Below the pieces are notes generated by a model. It was not told the DNA's origin. It saw only the letters and a list, made by a program, of their open reading frames with translations, and searched no databases. From NCBI GenBank assembly GCA_023438885.1, contig JAEXPS010000108.1:1-13678 (forward strand): DNA of 13,678 nucleotides. Direction: 5' to 3'. Every line of letters begins with the position of its first letter. Position 1 is the stretch's first letter. Made by a program: the position numbers and the translations under genes. Shown one piece after another: positions 1 through 7,251 of the stretch. The stretch comes from Actinomycetes bacterium (lineage in GTDB: Bacteria > Actinomycetota > Actinomycetes > Actinomycetales > Cellulomonadaceae).

Positions 1-2399
1 GCGTCGGCCAGGGTGCGCGCGACCTCGACCCGGCGCACCGCCGCGACGGGTGGGCGTTCTTCCTGCTCGCGCTGGCCGTGGTGATCGCGGCCCGGGAGTG
101 GTTCGGGCTGTCCGGCACGGCAGGAGACGTGATCCACAACGCCGTGGCCGGACTCGTGGGCCGCGTGGGGCTCGTCGTCCCCCTCGCCCTGCTCTGGGCT
201 GCGGTGCGGTTGATGCGCCACCCGGACGAGTCGCGGACCAGCTCCCGCATCGGCATCGGGATCTCGGCGCTCGTCGTCGCCGCCTGCGGCATCCTCGAGG
301 TCGCCGGACACCTGCCCTCGACCGACGACTGGGCCGGCCTGCGCGGTGCCGGCGGCCTGGTCGGCTTCGTCGTCGGCTCCCCGCTGGCGAACGCGCTGGC
401 GCCCGCGGTCGCGGTGATCCTCCTGGTGCTGCTGGCGTTCTTCGGCGTGCTCGTGGTCACCGCGACGCCCGTGAACCAGATCGTGCCCCGGCTGCGGCGT
501 GGCTGGGAGCGGCTCGGCGGGTCCCGCGGCGAGGACGACGAGGACGCGCCGCTGGTGATCAACCACGGCCACAGCGCGGCCCCGGAGCCCCCGGCGCCCA
601 AGCGCGGCCTGATGTCGCGGCTGCGCCGCCGGTCCGACGAGGTCGCGGTCGACGAGGACGCGCTGGAGGGGTACGACGCCGACGAGGCCTTCCGCCGCGC
701 CGCCGTGATCACCGTGGACGGCGATCTCGCGCCGGACACCGGCGACGTCGAGACGCTCGCGGCCACGCGCGCGGCCCCGACGGCCCCGACCGAGGCGATC
801 TCCGAGCTCGCCGCGCCCCCGACGCGCGCGGTGCCCCGAGGCGAGCAGCCCATGCTCGGCGGCGACGTGGTGTACCTGCTCCCGAACGAGGACGTGCTCG
901 CCAAGGGCGCCCCTCACAAGGTGCGCTCGGCCGCGAACGACCGCGTGGTCGAGGCACTCACCCAGGTGCTGGAGCAGTTCGAGATCGACGCGCAGGTCAC
1001 CGGCTTCACGCGCGGCCCGACGGTCACCCGCTACGAGGTGGAGCTGGGCCCGGCCGTCAAGGTCGAGCGGGTGACGGCGCTGTCCCGGAACATCGCCTAC
1101 GCCGTCGCCAGCGCCGACGTGCGGATCCTCTCGCCGATCCCGGGCAAGTCCGCGATCGGCATCGAGATCCCGAACACCGACCGCGAGACGGTCGCGCTGG
1201 GCGACGTGCTGCGTTCGGCCGCTGCCAAGCGCTCCGAGCACCCTCTGATCTGCGGCGTCGGCAAGGACGTCGAGGGCGGCTACGTGGTGGCCAACCTGGC
1301 GAAGATGCCGCACCTGCTGGTGGCCGGTGCCACCGGGTCCGGCAAGTCGAGCTTCATCAACTCGATGATCGTCTCGCTGCTGATGCGCTCCACGCCCGAC
1401 GACGTGCGGATGATCCTCGTCGACCCCAAGCGCGTGGAGCTGACGGTCTACGAGGGCATCCCGCACCTGATCACTCCGATCATCACCAACCCGAAGAAGG
1501 CCGCCGAGGCTCTCGAGTGGGTGGTGCGGGAGATGGAGTCGCGGTACGACGACCTCGCCAACTTCGGCTTCAAGCACGTCGACGACTTCAACGCCGCCGT
1601 GCGGGCCGGCAAGGTCAAGCCGCTGCCCGGCTCCGAGCGCAAGATCGCGCCCTACCCGTACCTCCTGGTGATCGTCGACGAGCTGGCCGACCTCATGATG
1701 GTGGCCCCGCGCGACGTCGAGGGTTCCATCCAGCGCATCACCCAGCTGGCCCGCGCCGCGGGCATCCACCTGGTGCTGGCGACGCAGCGTCCGTCGGTCG
1801 ACGTGGTCACCGGCGTGATCAAGGCGAACATCCCCTCCCGGCTCGCGTTCGCCACCTCGTCGCTGACGGACTCGCGCGTGGTCCTGGACCAGCCGGGAGC
1901 GGAGAAGCTCATCGGGCAGGGTGACGCCCTGTTCCTGCCGATGGGGGCGGCCAAGCCGATGCGCACGCAGGGTGCGTGGGTCACGGAGTCCGAGATCCAC
2001 GCCGTCGTCGCGCACGTCAAGCAGCAGCTCAAGCCCGTCTACCGGGCGGACGTCGCCGTCGCCGCGACGAAGAAGCAGGTGGACGACGACATCGGCGACG
2101 ACCTCGACCTGCTGCTGCAGGCCGCCGAGCTGGTGATCACCACCCAGTTCGGCTCCACGTCGATGCTCCAGCGCAAGCTCCGCGTCGGTTTCGCGAAGGC
2201 CGGCCGCCTGATGGACCTGCTCGAGTCGAGGGAGATCGTCGGCCCCTCCGAGGGGTCCAAGGCCCGCGAGGTGCTGGTCAAGCCCGACGACCTCGCCGGG
2301 ACCCTCGCTCTGCTGCGCGGTGAGCCGCCGGCCGACGACGACGAGGGCTGGGACGACGAAGGGGACGACGACGCCGGGTGGGCCGGCGGCACTCGGTGA
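1..2399 (+). CDS. ftsK: DNA translocase FtsK (5' end outside the window)
   Basis: This is the septum-anchored, DNA-pumping ATPase that clears and aligns chromosome ends at division. The reading frame is open from base 3, so the N-terminus is missing; 798 residues are visible. Four hydrophobic stretches lie at about 51-107, 141-212, 252-308 and 354-470, matching the family's four membrane helices. A charged, low-complexity linker follows. The motor carries Walker A GATGSGKS at 1326-1349, Walker B ending VIVDE near 1671-1682, and the family signature LATQRPSVDVVTG just after. The last folded part (about 2097-2280, QFGSTSMLQRKLRVGFAKAG) is the winged-helix gamma domain that reads polar DNA motifs in this family. 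A short Asp/Glu/Trp-rich tail ends the protein. The stop overlaps the likely start of the next gene. Identification is firm; only the start is unknown. Confidence 0.97.
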   Translation, partial: VGQGARDLDPAHRRDGWAFFLLALAVVIAAREWFGLSGTAGDVIHNAVAGLVGRVGLVVPLALLWAAVRLMRHPDESRTSSRIGIGISALVVAACGILEVAGHLPSTDDWAGLRGAGGLVGFVVGSPLANALAPAVAVILLVLLAFFGVLVVTATPVNQIVPRLRRGWERLGGSRGEDDEDAPLVINHGHSAAPEPPAPKRGLMSRLRRRSDEVAVDEDALEGYDADEAFRRAAVITVDGDLAPDTGDVETLAATRAAPTAPTEAISELAAPPTRAVPRGEQPMLGGDVVYLLPNEDVLAKGAPHKVRSAANDRVVEALTQVLEQFEIDAQVTGFTRGPTVTRYEVELGPAVKVERVTALSRNIAYAVASADVRILSPIPGKSAIGIEIPNTDRETVALGDVLRSAAAKRSEHPLICGVGKDVEGGYVVANLAKMPHLLVAGATGSGKSSFINSMIVSLLMRSTPDDVRMILVDPKRVELTVYEGIPHLITPIITNPKKAAEALEWVVREMESRYDDLANFGFKHVDDFNAAVRAGKVKPLPGSERKIAPYPYLLVIVDELADLMMVAPRDVEGSIQRITQLARAAGIHLVLATQRPSVDVVTGVIKANIPSRLAFATSSLTDSRVVLDQPGAEKLIGQGDALFLPMGAAKPMRTQGAWVTESEIHAVVAHVKQQLKPVYRADVAVAATKKQVDDDIGDDLDLLLQAAELVITTQFGSTSMLQRKLRVGFAKAGRLMDLLESREIVGPSEGSKAREVLVKPDDLAGTLALLRGEPPADDDEGWDDEGDDDAGWAGGTR

Positions 2400-4570
2400 G
2401 CTGGATCGAACCACCGGCCTCCGTCGTGTGGGTCGCCATCGCGCTGATCGCGATCGTGGCGTTGGTGACGGTCCTCGCGCTGCTGGGGCGCCAGCGTCGG
2501 CAGACGCGGCGGGCCGAGGCGCTGGTCGCCCTCCTCCGTCAGATGCGCCACCGCTACGACGTGCTCCAGGCGGTGACGCGCGAGGGCGTGCTGGTGCAGT
2601 CGCTGGACGGCCGGGTGCTCGACATCTCGGAGCGCGCCGCGCACATCCTCGCGGTCGACGCCGCCCGGACCGTCGGGCGCACCGTGAGCGACCTGCCGCT
2701 GGTCCTCGTCAACGAGCAGGGCCTGTCGATGAACCCCACGGCGGTGCTGGGCATGCGGACCGGCGCAGGGGACGCGCCCCTCGTCGTCGGCGTCGTGGAC
2801 CGGACCGGGCCGGCGCACCGCGTGCGCATCGTGCAGGTGGCCAGCCGCCTGGTGCCCGAGGGGGACGGTGCCTCGTCGGCCGTGCTGACGACGCTCGTGG
2901 ACGTCACGGGACGCCGTGAGGTGGAGCAGGCGCTGTCCCGGTCCGAGCAGCAGTTCCGCGTCGCGATGGAGAACGCGCCCATCGGCATGGCGCTGGCCGA
3001 CCTGAGCTGGTCGATCACCGACGCGAACACCGCCCTCGCCGACCTGTTGGGAACCCAGGCGGACGCCCTGCGCGGGTACCCGCTCACCGAGCTGTCAGCG
3101 CCCGAGGACCGCAACGCCGAGCGCCTGGCCGTCGACACCCTGCTCGGTGGCGGCCAGCACCGGTTCCAGCTCGAGAAGCGGCTGCGCCGCGCGGACGGGC
3201 ACCTGGTCTGGGTGGTGATGGATGCCGCGCTGGTGCGGGCCGCGGACGGCCGGCCCGATCACTTCGTGGTCCAGGTGCGCGACGCCACCGAGTCGAAGCT
3301 CAAGGCCGAGATGCTGACGCACCGGGCGATGCACGACCCGCTGACCGGCCTGGCCAACCGCTCCCTGCTCCAGGAGGTGCTCCAGGCGGTGCTCGAGCAG
3401 CCGGCAGCGACGCAGCGCGTCGCGGTGCTGGCCTGCGACCTCGACGGGTTCAAGGAGATCAACGACCGTTACGGCCACGCGGCCGGCGACGACGTGCTGG
3501 TGCACGTCGCCGGGGTGCTGCGCGCCGCTGCCGCGCGGCTGGGGACGGTGGCCCGGCTCGGCGGCGACGAGTTCGTGGTCGTGGTCCAGGACGACGACGC
3601 CGCGAAGGCCGCGTTCGAGGTGGCCGCTGCCGTGCACCACGGGCTGCGCGAGCCCGTCCGCGTCGCGCGCCGGAGGTTGAGCGTCGCGGCGCGCGTCGGC
3701 ATCGCGACGGTGGACGCGGACCTCGCCGAGGGCGGGGCTCCGGCGCTGCTCGCCGCGGCCGACGCCGCCCTCTACCGGGCCAAGGCCGGCGGCCGCTCCC
3801 GCACCGAGATCTACGACCACTCGATGGGCGCCACCTCCGCCACCGGGGTGCTGCGCGAGCTGACCGGTGCGATCGACTCCGGGCAGGTCGTGGTCCACTA
3901 CCAGCCGATCGTCGACCTGGCCGACGACTCGTTGGTCGGCTACGAGGCGCTGCTGCGCTGGGAGCACCCGCGACGCGGCCTGCTGCTGCCGCAGGCCTTC
4001 CTGCCGTACGCCCAGGAGGCCGGCGTGCTCGGCCGGCTCGGTGGCCTGGTCGTCTCCCACGTGGTGGACTTCCTGGCGCGCACCAGGTCGGACGGGCGGT
4101 GGGTCTCGGTCAACGTCTCCGCGGAGCAGCTCGGGGACGGGGCGTTCGCGTCCTCGGTGCTCTCGGAGCTGTCCCGGCACCGGTTGACCGCCGGCCGGCT
4201 CGTCGTCGAGCTGACCGAGTCGTCCCTCGTCGCCTCCGGGACCCGCATCCGCCACGAGCTGACCCAGCTGACCGCCGCCGGCGTGCCCGTGCTGCTCGAC
4301 GACTTCGGCACCGGCGCGTCGCCGCTGACCTACCTGCGCGACCTGCCCGTCTCAGGGGTGAAGCTCGACATGTCGTTCACCGCGGGGATCCCGGCCGATC
4401 CGCCCGCGGGGCGTGTGGCGCGCGCGCTCGGTGCGCTGGCCCGCGAGCTGTCGATGGTGACGATCGCCGAGGGGATCGAGAACGACGAGCAGGCGCGGTT
4501 TCTGCAGGCCAACGGATGGCGGTACGGGCAGGGCTGGCTCTACGGCGGCGCGCAGCCGCCGCCCGCCTAG
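2396..4570 (+). CDS. Membrane-anchored PAS-PAS-GGDEF-EAL c-di-GMP enzyme
   Basis: This is predicted to make and/or break cyclic-di-GMP at the cytoplasmic membrane. In 724 residues it has one N-terminal helix (about 10-30), a weak PAS-like region (about 48-175), a clearer PAS domain (about 183-305), GGDEF (from HDPLTGLANR at 313) and EAL (about 483-724). The cyclase motif GGDEF is intact at 389-393. The phosphodiesterase site also looks intact: E517 of EAL, N573, E605, D635-D636 of DDFGTG, K656, D658, E692 and Q712. Both activities are therefore possible, and which dominates cannot be read from sequence. The upstream RxxD inhibitory site is absent. I chose GTG 2396 because it overlaps the ftsK stop as GTGA, which suggests translational coupling. 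An in-frame GTG at 2378 is the alternative (730 residues); neither has a strong ribosome-binding site. The gene converges on the capA-like gene with 23 bases between stops and no convincing terminator there. Confidence 0.93.
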   Translation: MSWIEPPASVVWVAIALIAIVALVTVLALLGRQRRQTRRAEALVALLRQMRHRYDVLQAVTREGVLVQSLDGRVLDISERAAHILAVDAARTVGRTVSDLPLVLVNEQGLSMNPTAVLGMRTGAGDAPLVVGVVDRTGPAHRVRIVQVASRLVPEGDGASSAVLTTLVDVTGRREVEQALSRSEQQFRVAMENAPIGMALADLSWSITDANTALADLLGTQADALRGYPLTELSAPEDRNAERLAVDTLLGGGQHRFQLEKRLRRADGHLVWVVMDAALVRAADGRPDHFVVQVRDATESKLKAEMLTHRAMHDPLTGLANRSLLQEVLQAVLEQPAATQRVAVLACDLDGFKEINDRYGHAAGDDVLVHVAGVLRAAAARLGTVARLGGDEFVVVVQDDDAAKAAFEVAAAVHHGLREPVRVARRRLSVAARVGIATVDADLAEGGAPALLAAADAALYRAKAGGRSRTEIYDHSMGATSATGVLRELTGAIDSGQVVVHYQPIVDLADDSLVGYEALLRWEHPRRGLLLPQAFLPYAQEAGVLGRLGGLVVSHVVDFLARTRSDGRWVSVNVSAEQLGDGAFASSVLSELSRHRLTAGRLVVELTESSLVASGTRIRHELTQLTAAGVPVLLDDFGTGASPLTYLRDLPVSGVKLDMSFTAGIPADPPAGRVARALGALARELSMVTIAEGIENDEQARFLQANGWRYGQGWLYGGAQPPPA

Positions 4571-4593
4571 CCTCGTCGAGCGGCTCGCCCGGC

Positions 4594-5898
4594 TCACGGA
4601 GTCCGTGGCACGACGACCGGACGGTCGCCCGTCGGCGTGACCGGCGTGGTGCGCTGGGGCGCCTGCGGGCCCGCCGCGGCCGTGACCCGCGCGATGCGAT
4701 CGGCGACCTCGCCCGCCGAGAGCGTCGCGGTGCCTCCCGCGATCTCGGTCAGCGCGTGGATCACGTGGCCGCCGGTGCGGTCGGTGGTGATCGGCGTCCA
4801 CTCGACCCCGGTGACGCGCACCGGGCCGGCTTCTCGGCCTTCCGCCGCGAACGCGCCCGCGCTGCTGACGTGGGCGGTGAGGAGGATGCCGGACGTGGAG
4901 TTGGCCGTGCAGCACTGAGCGTGCTGGTTGGAGATGTAGTTGCCGAGGCCGTAGGCCACCCACATCCCCTCGCCGCGCGGCCCGCCCTCGAGCTTGGCCA
5001 CGGGCTGGGGCACGTGGGCATGGTGGCCGATGACGAGGTCGACGACGCCGGAGTCCGCCAGCTGCTGGTCGAGCTGCTGCTGCTGGGCGGTGGGCTCGGT
5101 CTTGTACTCCGTGCAGCAGTGCAGCGACGCGACCACCAGGTCGGCGCCGGCGGCCCGGGCGGCGGTCGCCTGCGCCACCATCGCGGGAACGTCGATGAGG
5201 TCGACGGACCACGGCTTGTCCCGGTCGACCGGCATGCCGTTGGTGCCGTACGAGGCCGAGATGTGGGCCACGGTGATCGTCTGGCCGGCTCGCTCCAGCG
5301 TGTACAGCTGCGGCTGCGCCTGCTCCGTGGCGCTGCGCGCGGTGCCGACATGGCCGAGCCCGGCGGCGTCGAGCGCGTCGAGCGTGGCGGCGACGCCCTT
5401 GAAGCCCTTGTCCACCGAGTGGTTCGAGGCGGTGGAGCAGCCGTCCCACCCCTGCTCCGCCAGGTCGCGCACCAGCTCGGGAGGGGCCGCGAACACGGGG
5501 AACCCGCTGGGCCCGGACCCCGCCGGTGCCACCGGGATCTCCAGGTGGCACAGGGCGAGGTCCGCGCCGGCGACCCACGGATCCAGCGGCGCGAGCAGCG
5601 GGGAGTAGTCGTAGCCGCCGGACACCCGGGCGGAGTCGTTCACCGCCAGGTGGGGAAGCACGTCGCCGGCCGCCACGATGGTGAACTCCGCGTCCGGGTC
5701 CGGTGTGGGGCTCGGCGTCGGCGTGGGGGAGGCCGTCCGGCTCGGCGACGCACTGGCGCTCGTCGGCTCCTGCGGCGGGGCAGCATCGTGGTTCGCCCGT
5801 CCCGCGACAGTAGCCGCGGCCGTCACCGCCCCGAGGACGACGAAAGCCGCGGCTACTGTCGCGAGGACAGGCCGCGGCGTCGACCGGGCATGCCTCAC
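4594..5898 (-). CDS. Secreted CapA-family (PGA_cap, metallophosphatase-like) protein
   Basis: This 434-residue protein belongs to the CapA family, named for poly-gamma-glutamate capsule proteins and structurally related to calcineurin-like phosphatases. Most members, probably including this one, have no known substrate. A hydrophobic segment at about 11-33 is a signal peptide or anchor without a lipobox. A Pro/Thr/Ser-rich spacer (about 41-70) follows, then the domain with GDVLPH (78-83), SNHSVDKG (158-165), GHHAHV (291-296) and a YGLGNYI motif. These match the family's metal- or substrate-site motifs. The position usually HWG-x-EY reads HCCTEY (260-265), and a second Cys pair is at 329-330; six Cys in total suggest disulfides outside the cell. 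No capBC partners are present, so a capsule role is not supported. The GTG start has no ribosome-binding site but a -10 element 7 nt upstream, which fits a leaderless mRNA. Confidence 0.88.
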   Translation of the reverse strand: MRHARSTPRPVLATVAAAFVVLGAVTAAATVAGRANHDAAPPQEPTSASASPSRTASPTPTPSPTPDPDAEFTIVAAGDVLPHLAVNDSARVSGGYDYSPLLAPLDPWVAGADLALCHLEIPVAPAGSGPSGFPVFAAPPELVRDLAEQGWDGCSTASNHSVDKGFKGVAATLDALDAAGLGHVGTARSATEQAQPQLYTLERAGQTITVAHISASYGTNGMPVDRDKPWSVDLIDVPAMVAQATAARAAGADLVVASLHCCTEYKTEPTAQQQQLDQQLADSGVVDLVIGHHAHVPQPVAKLEGGPRGEGMWVAYGLGNYISNQHAQCCTANSTSGILLTAHVSSAGAFAAEGREAGPVRVTGVEWTPITTDRTGGHVIHALTEIAGGTATLSAGEVADRIARVTAAAGPQAPQRTTPVTPTGDRPVVVPRTP

Positions 5899-5905
5899 GG
5901 GCCGA

Positions 5906-5911
5906 AGGCTA
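5906..5911 (-). promoter_or_regulatory. Putative -10 element for a leaderless capA-like mRNA
   Basis: On the minus strand TAGCCT (a TANNNT match) ends 7 nt before the GTG at 5898. This is the spacing expected if transcription starts at the start codon itself, a common arrangement in actinobacteria. No good -35 is visible at 16-19 nt. The call is inferred from motif and spacing only. Confidence 0.45.
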
Positions 5912-5947
5912 TCGGGTCGGTCGGCTCGTCCCGCGAACCGGCGGGGA

Positions 5948-5977
5948 GTGAGCGGTGGAGGTCTTGTGCGCGCTCAC
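5948..5977. repeat. Inverted repeat GTGAGCG-N16-CGCTCAC in the divergent promoter region
   Basis: Arms at 5948-5954 and 5971-5977 are perfect 7-bp complements separated by 16 nt. The repeat lies between the divergent capA-like and pgsA promoters. It could bind a dimeric regulator. In DNA of this composition chance is a real alternative. Confidence 0.35.
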
Positions 5978-5980
5978 CGG

Positions 5981-6001
5981 AGGGGACCGGCGCTGTCCCC
6001 T
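5981..6001. promoter_or_regulatory. Operator-like dyad abutting the pgsA -10 element
   Basis: AGGGGAC (5981-5987) and GTCCCCT (5995-6001) are perfect 7-bp complements around a 7-nt centre. The dyad fills the space between the expected -35 position and the -10 at 6002-6007, a classic place for a regulator to act. No regulator family is recognised from the sequence. Confidence 0.4.
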
Positions 6002-6007
6002 TAGGCT
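6002..6007 (+). promoter_or_regulatory. Putative -10 element for a leaderless pgsA mRNA
   Basis: TAGGCT matches TANNNT and stands 6 nt before GTG 6014. That spacing supports leaderless transcription starting at, or within a base of, GTG 6014. It is the main reason to prefer 6014 over the in-frame GTG at 6008. No -35 resembling TTGACA is seen. Confidence 0.5.
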
Positions 6008-6013
6008 GTGCCC

Positions 6014-6604
6014 GTGGCAGAGGCAGCATCCGTACCGTCCGTCTGGAACCCGGCGAACGCGATGACGGTGCTGCGCGTCCTGCTCGTGCCGGCGTTCGTG
6101 GTCGCCTTCTTCTGGGACGGGGGCGACAGCCTGGCCGCCCGCTGGGTCGCGGTGGCGATCTTCGTGCTCGCCGCGGTCACGGACCGCGTGGACGGGTGGC
6201 TGGCGCGGCGGAACAACCTCGTCACCGACTTCGGCAAGCTGATGGACCCCATCGCGGACAAGCTGCTGATGGGAGCGGCGCTGATCTGCCTGTCCATCGC
6301 GGGCGAGCTGTGGTGGTGGGTCACGGCGGTGATCCTGGCGCGCGAGCTCGGCATCACCGTGATGCGGCTCTTCCTGCTGCGCTACCTGGTGCTGCCGGCG
6401 AGCAAGGGCGGCAAGGCCAAGACGTTCCTGCAGACGGTCGCGATCGGCCTCTTCCTGCTGCCGCTCAGCACCTTGCCCGCCGCGGTGACCTGGCTCGCGT
6501 GGGTGGCCATGGGAGTCGCGGTCGCGCTGACGGTCATCACCGGCCTGGACTACGTGCGCACCGCCCTGCGGGTGCGCCGCGAGGCCCGGGCTGCCGGGCG
6601 CTGA
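6014..6604 (+). CDS. pgsA: CDP-diacylglycerol-glycerol-3-phosphate 3-phosphatidyltransferase
   Basis: This integral membrane enzyme joins CDP-diacylglycerol and glycerol-3-phosphate into phosphatidylglycerol phosphate, the committed step to phosphatidylglycerol and cardiolipin. The 196-residue protein has the full CDP-alcohol phosphotransferase signature D-x2-D-G-x2-A-R-x8-G-x3-D-x3-D: D57, D60, G61, A64, R65, G74, D78 and D82. Several hydrophobic helices surround it and the length is normal for the family. The start at GTG 6014 is placed by the -10 element upstream; GTG 6008 would add two residues. It is followed by cinA after 1 nt, so the two are probably co-transcribed. The ftsK-pgsA-clgR order resembles Mycobacterium tuberculosis, where pgsA3 sits beside clgR. 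A related CDP-alcohol transferase with another acceptor cannot be fully excluded. Confidence 0.93.
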   Translation: MAEAASVPSVWNPANAMTVLRVLLVPAFVVAFFWDGGDSLAARWVAVAIFVLAAVTDRVDGWLARRNNLVTDFGKLMDPIADKLLMGAALICLSIAGELWWWVTAVILARELGITVMRLFLLRYLVLPASKGGKAKTFLQTVAIGLFLLPLSTLPAAVTWLAWVAMGVAVALTVITGLDYVRTALRVRREARAAGR

Positions 6605-6605
6605 C

Positions 6606-7100
6606 ATGGCGCCCCAGGTGGCCGGCCGGCTCCTCGCCGCGCTCGAGGCGCGCGGCTGGACCCTCGCGGTGGCCGAGTCGCTGACGGGCGGGGCCGTGTG
6701 CGCCCGCCTGGTCGACGTCCCGGGTGCCTCCCGGGTGCTGCGCGGTGGGGTGGTCGCCTACGCCACCGACCTCAAGGAGACGCTGCTCGGGGTCGGCGGC
6801 GAGCTGCTGGCGCAGCGGGGCGCCGTCGACCCGGACGTCGCCAGGGCGATGGCCGAGGGCGTCCGCGCGAGGCTTCACGCCGACGTCGGGCTCGCGACCA
6901 CGGGCGTCGCGGGGCCGGAACCACAGGACGGCCGCGATCCGGGCTCGGTCCACGTCGCCGTCGTCACGCCGCTGACCTGGCGCGTCGCGTCGTGGCAGTT
7001 TCCCGGAGAGCGCGGTGCCGTGCGTGAGGCGACCGTTCTGCGGCTGCTCGATCTCGCTCTCGAGACGGTCGGGGAACAGCCGGGTACCTCGCCGCGTTGA
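6606..7100 (+). CDS. cinA: CinA-family protein, C-terminal amidohydrolase domain only (PncC-like)
   Basis: Proteins of this domain deamidate nicotinamide mononucleotide to nicotinate mononucleotide in the pyridine nucleotide cycle. The name comes from competence-induced proteins that also carry an N-terminal COG1058 domain, which is absent here. At 164 residues it is a complete standalone domain. Visible motifs are AESLTGG near 23-29, GGVVAYATDLK (from about 48), TTGVAGP (98-104) and a DPGSVHVAV strand, all typical of the fold. ATG 6606 follows the pgsA stop by one base without a clear ribosome-binding site, so translation probably depends on ribosomes finishing pgsA. Standalone CinA-C genes next to pgsA are common in actinobacteria. 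The family is clear; the enzymatic activity is inferred from it. Confidence 0.92.
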   Translation: MAPQVAGRLLAALEARGWTLAVAESLTGGAVCARLVDVPGASRVLRGGVVAYATDLKETLLGVGGELLAQRGAVDPDVARAMAEGVRARLHADVGLATTGVAGPEPQDGRDPGSVHVAVVTPLTWRVASWQFPGERGAVREATVLRLLDLALETVGEQPGTSPR

Positions 7101-7129
7101 ATCGGCCGTGATGAACAACCGGCCACTGG

Positions 7130-7163
7130 GACGGCGCGAGACGGCGCACGTCACAGGCGCACG
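7130..7163 (+). repeat. Short direct repeats upstream of the clgR promoter
   Basis: GACGGCGC occurs at 7130-7137 and 7140-7147, exactly 10 bp apart. GGCGCACG occurs at 7143-7150 and again at 7156-7163. The GGCGC core therefore appears three times just upstream of a likely -10 element. The 10-bp step would place two copies on the same face of the helix, as for an activator array. No known ClgR box is recognisable in it. Confidence 0.35.
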
Positions 7164-7164
7164 C

Positions 7165-7170
7165 TACGGT
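7165..7170 (+). promoter_or_regulatory. Putative -10 element of clgR
   Basis: TACGGT fits TANNNT and is the best -10 match in the 151-base gap between cinA and clgR. It would give a 5' leader of roughly 75 nt ending in a strong ribosome-binding site. No convincing -35 is present, which would fit an activator-dependent or alternative-sigma promoter. The motif is weak alone. Confidence 0.3.
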
Positions 7171-7183
7171 GGAAGGCGTCCGG

Positions 7184-7197
7184 CGGACGGCCGTCCG
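7184..7197. repeat. 14-bp perfect palindrome in the clgR leader region
   Basis: CGGACGGCCGTCCG is self-complementary, centred between 7190 and 7191. It would lie just inside the clgR transcript if the -10 at 7165-7170 is used. It could be an operator for autoregulation. It has no loop, so it is a poor RNA hairpin. Confidence 0.35.
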
Positions 7198-7251
7198 GCC
7201 GTCGCGGCGACACCGCCGGCGCAGGTTCGTGACACGAAGGGGGGAGCCCAC

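Noticed and set aside
4571..4593. Terminator between the convergent GGDEF-EAL and capA-like genes
   Set aside because: Only a 4-bp CGAG/CTCG stem with a 3-nt loop and no T-run is visible; too weak to call.
4099..6684. Plus-strand open frame of 861 codons spanning the EAL domain, the capA-like gene and pgsA
   Set aside because: It passes through three recognised genes in wrong frames and encodes only compositional sequence.
7015..7251. Longer in-frame starts for clgR
   Set aside because: The added sequence overlaps cinA, resembles nothing, and the strong ribosome-binding site is placed for ATG 7252.
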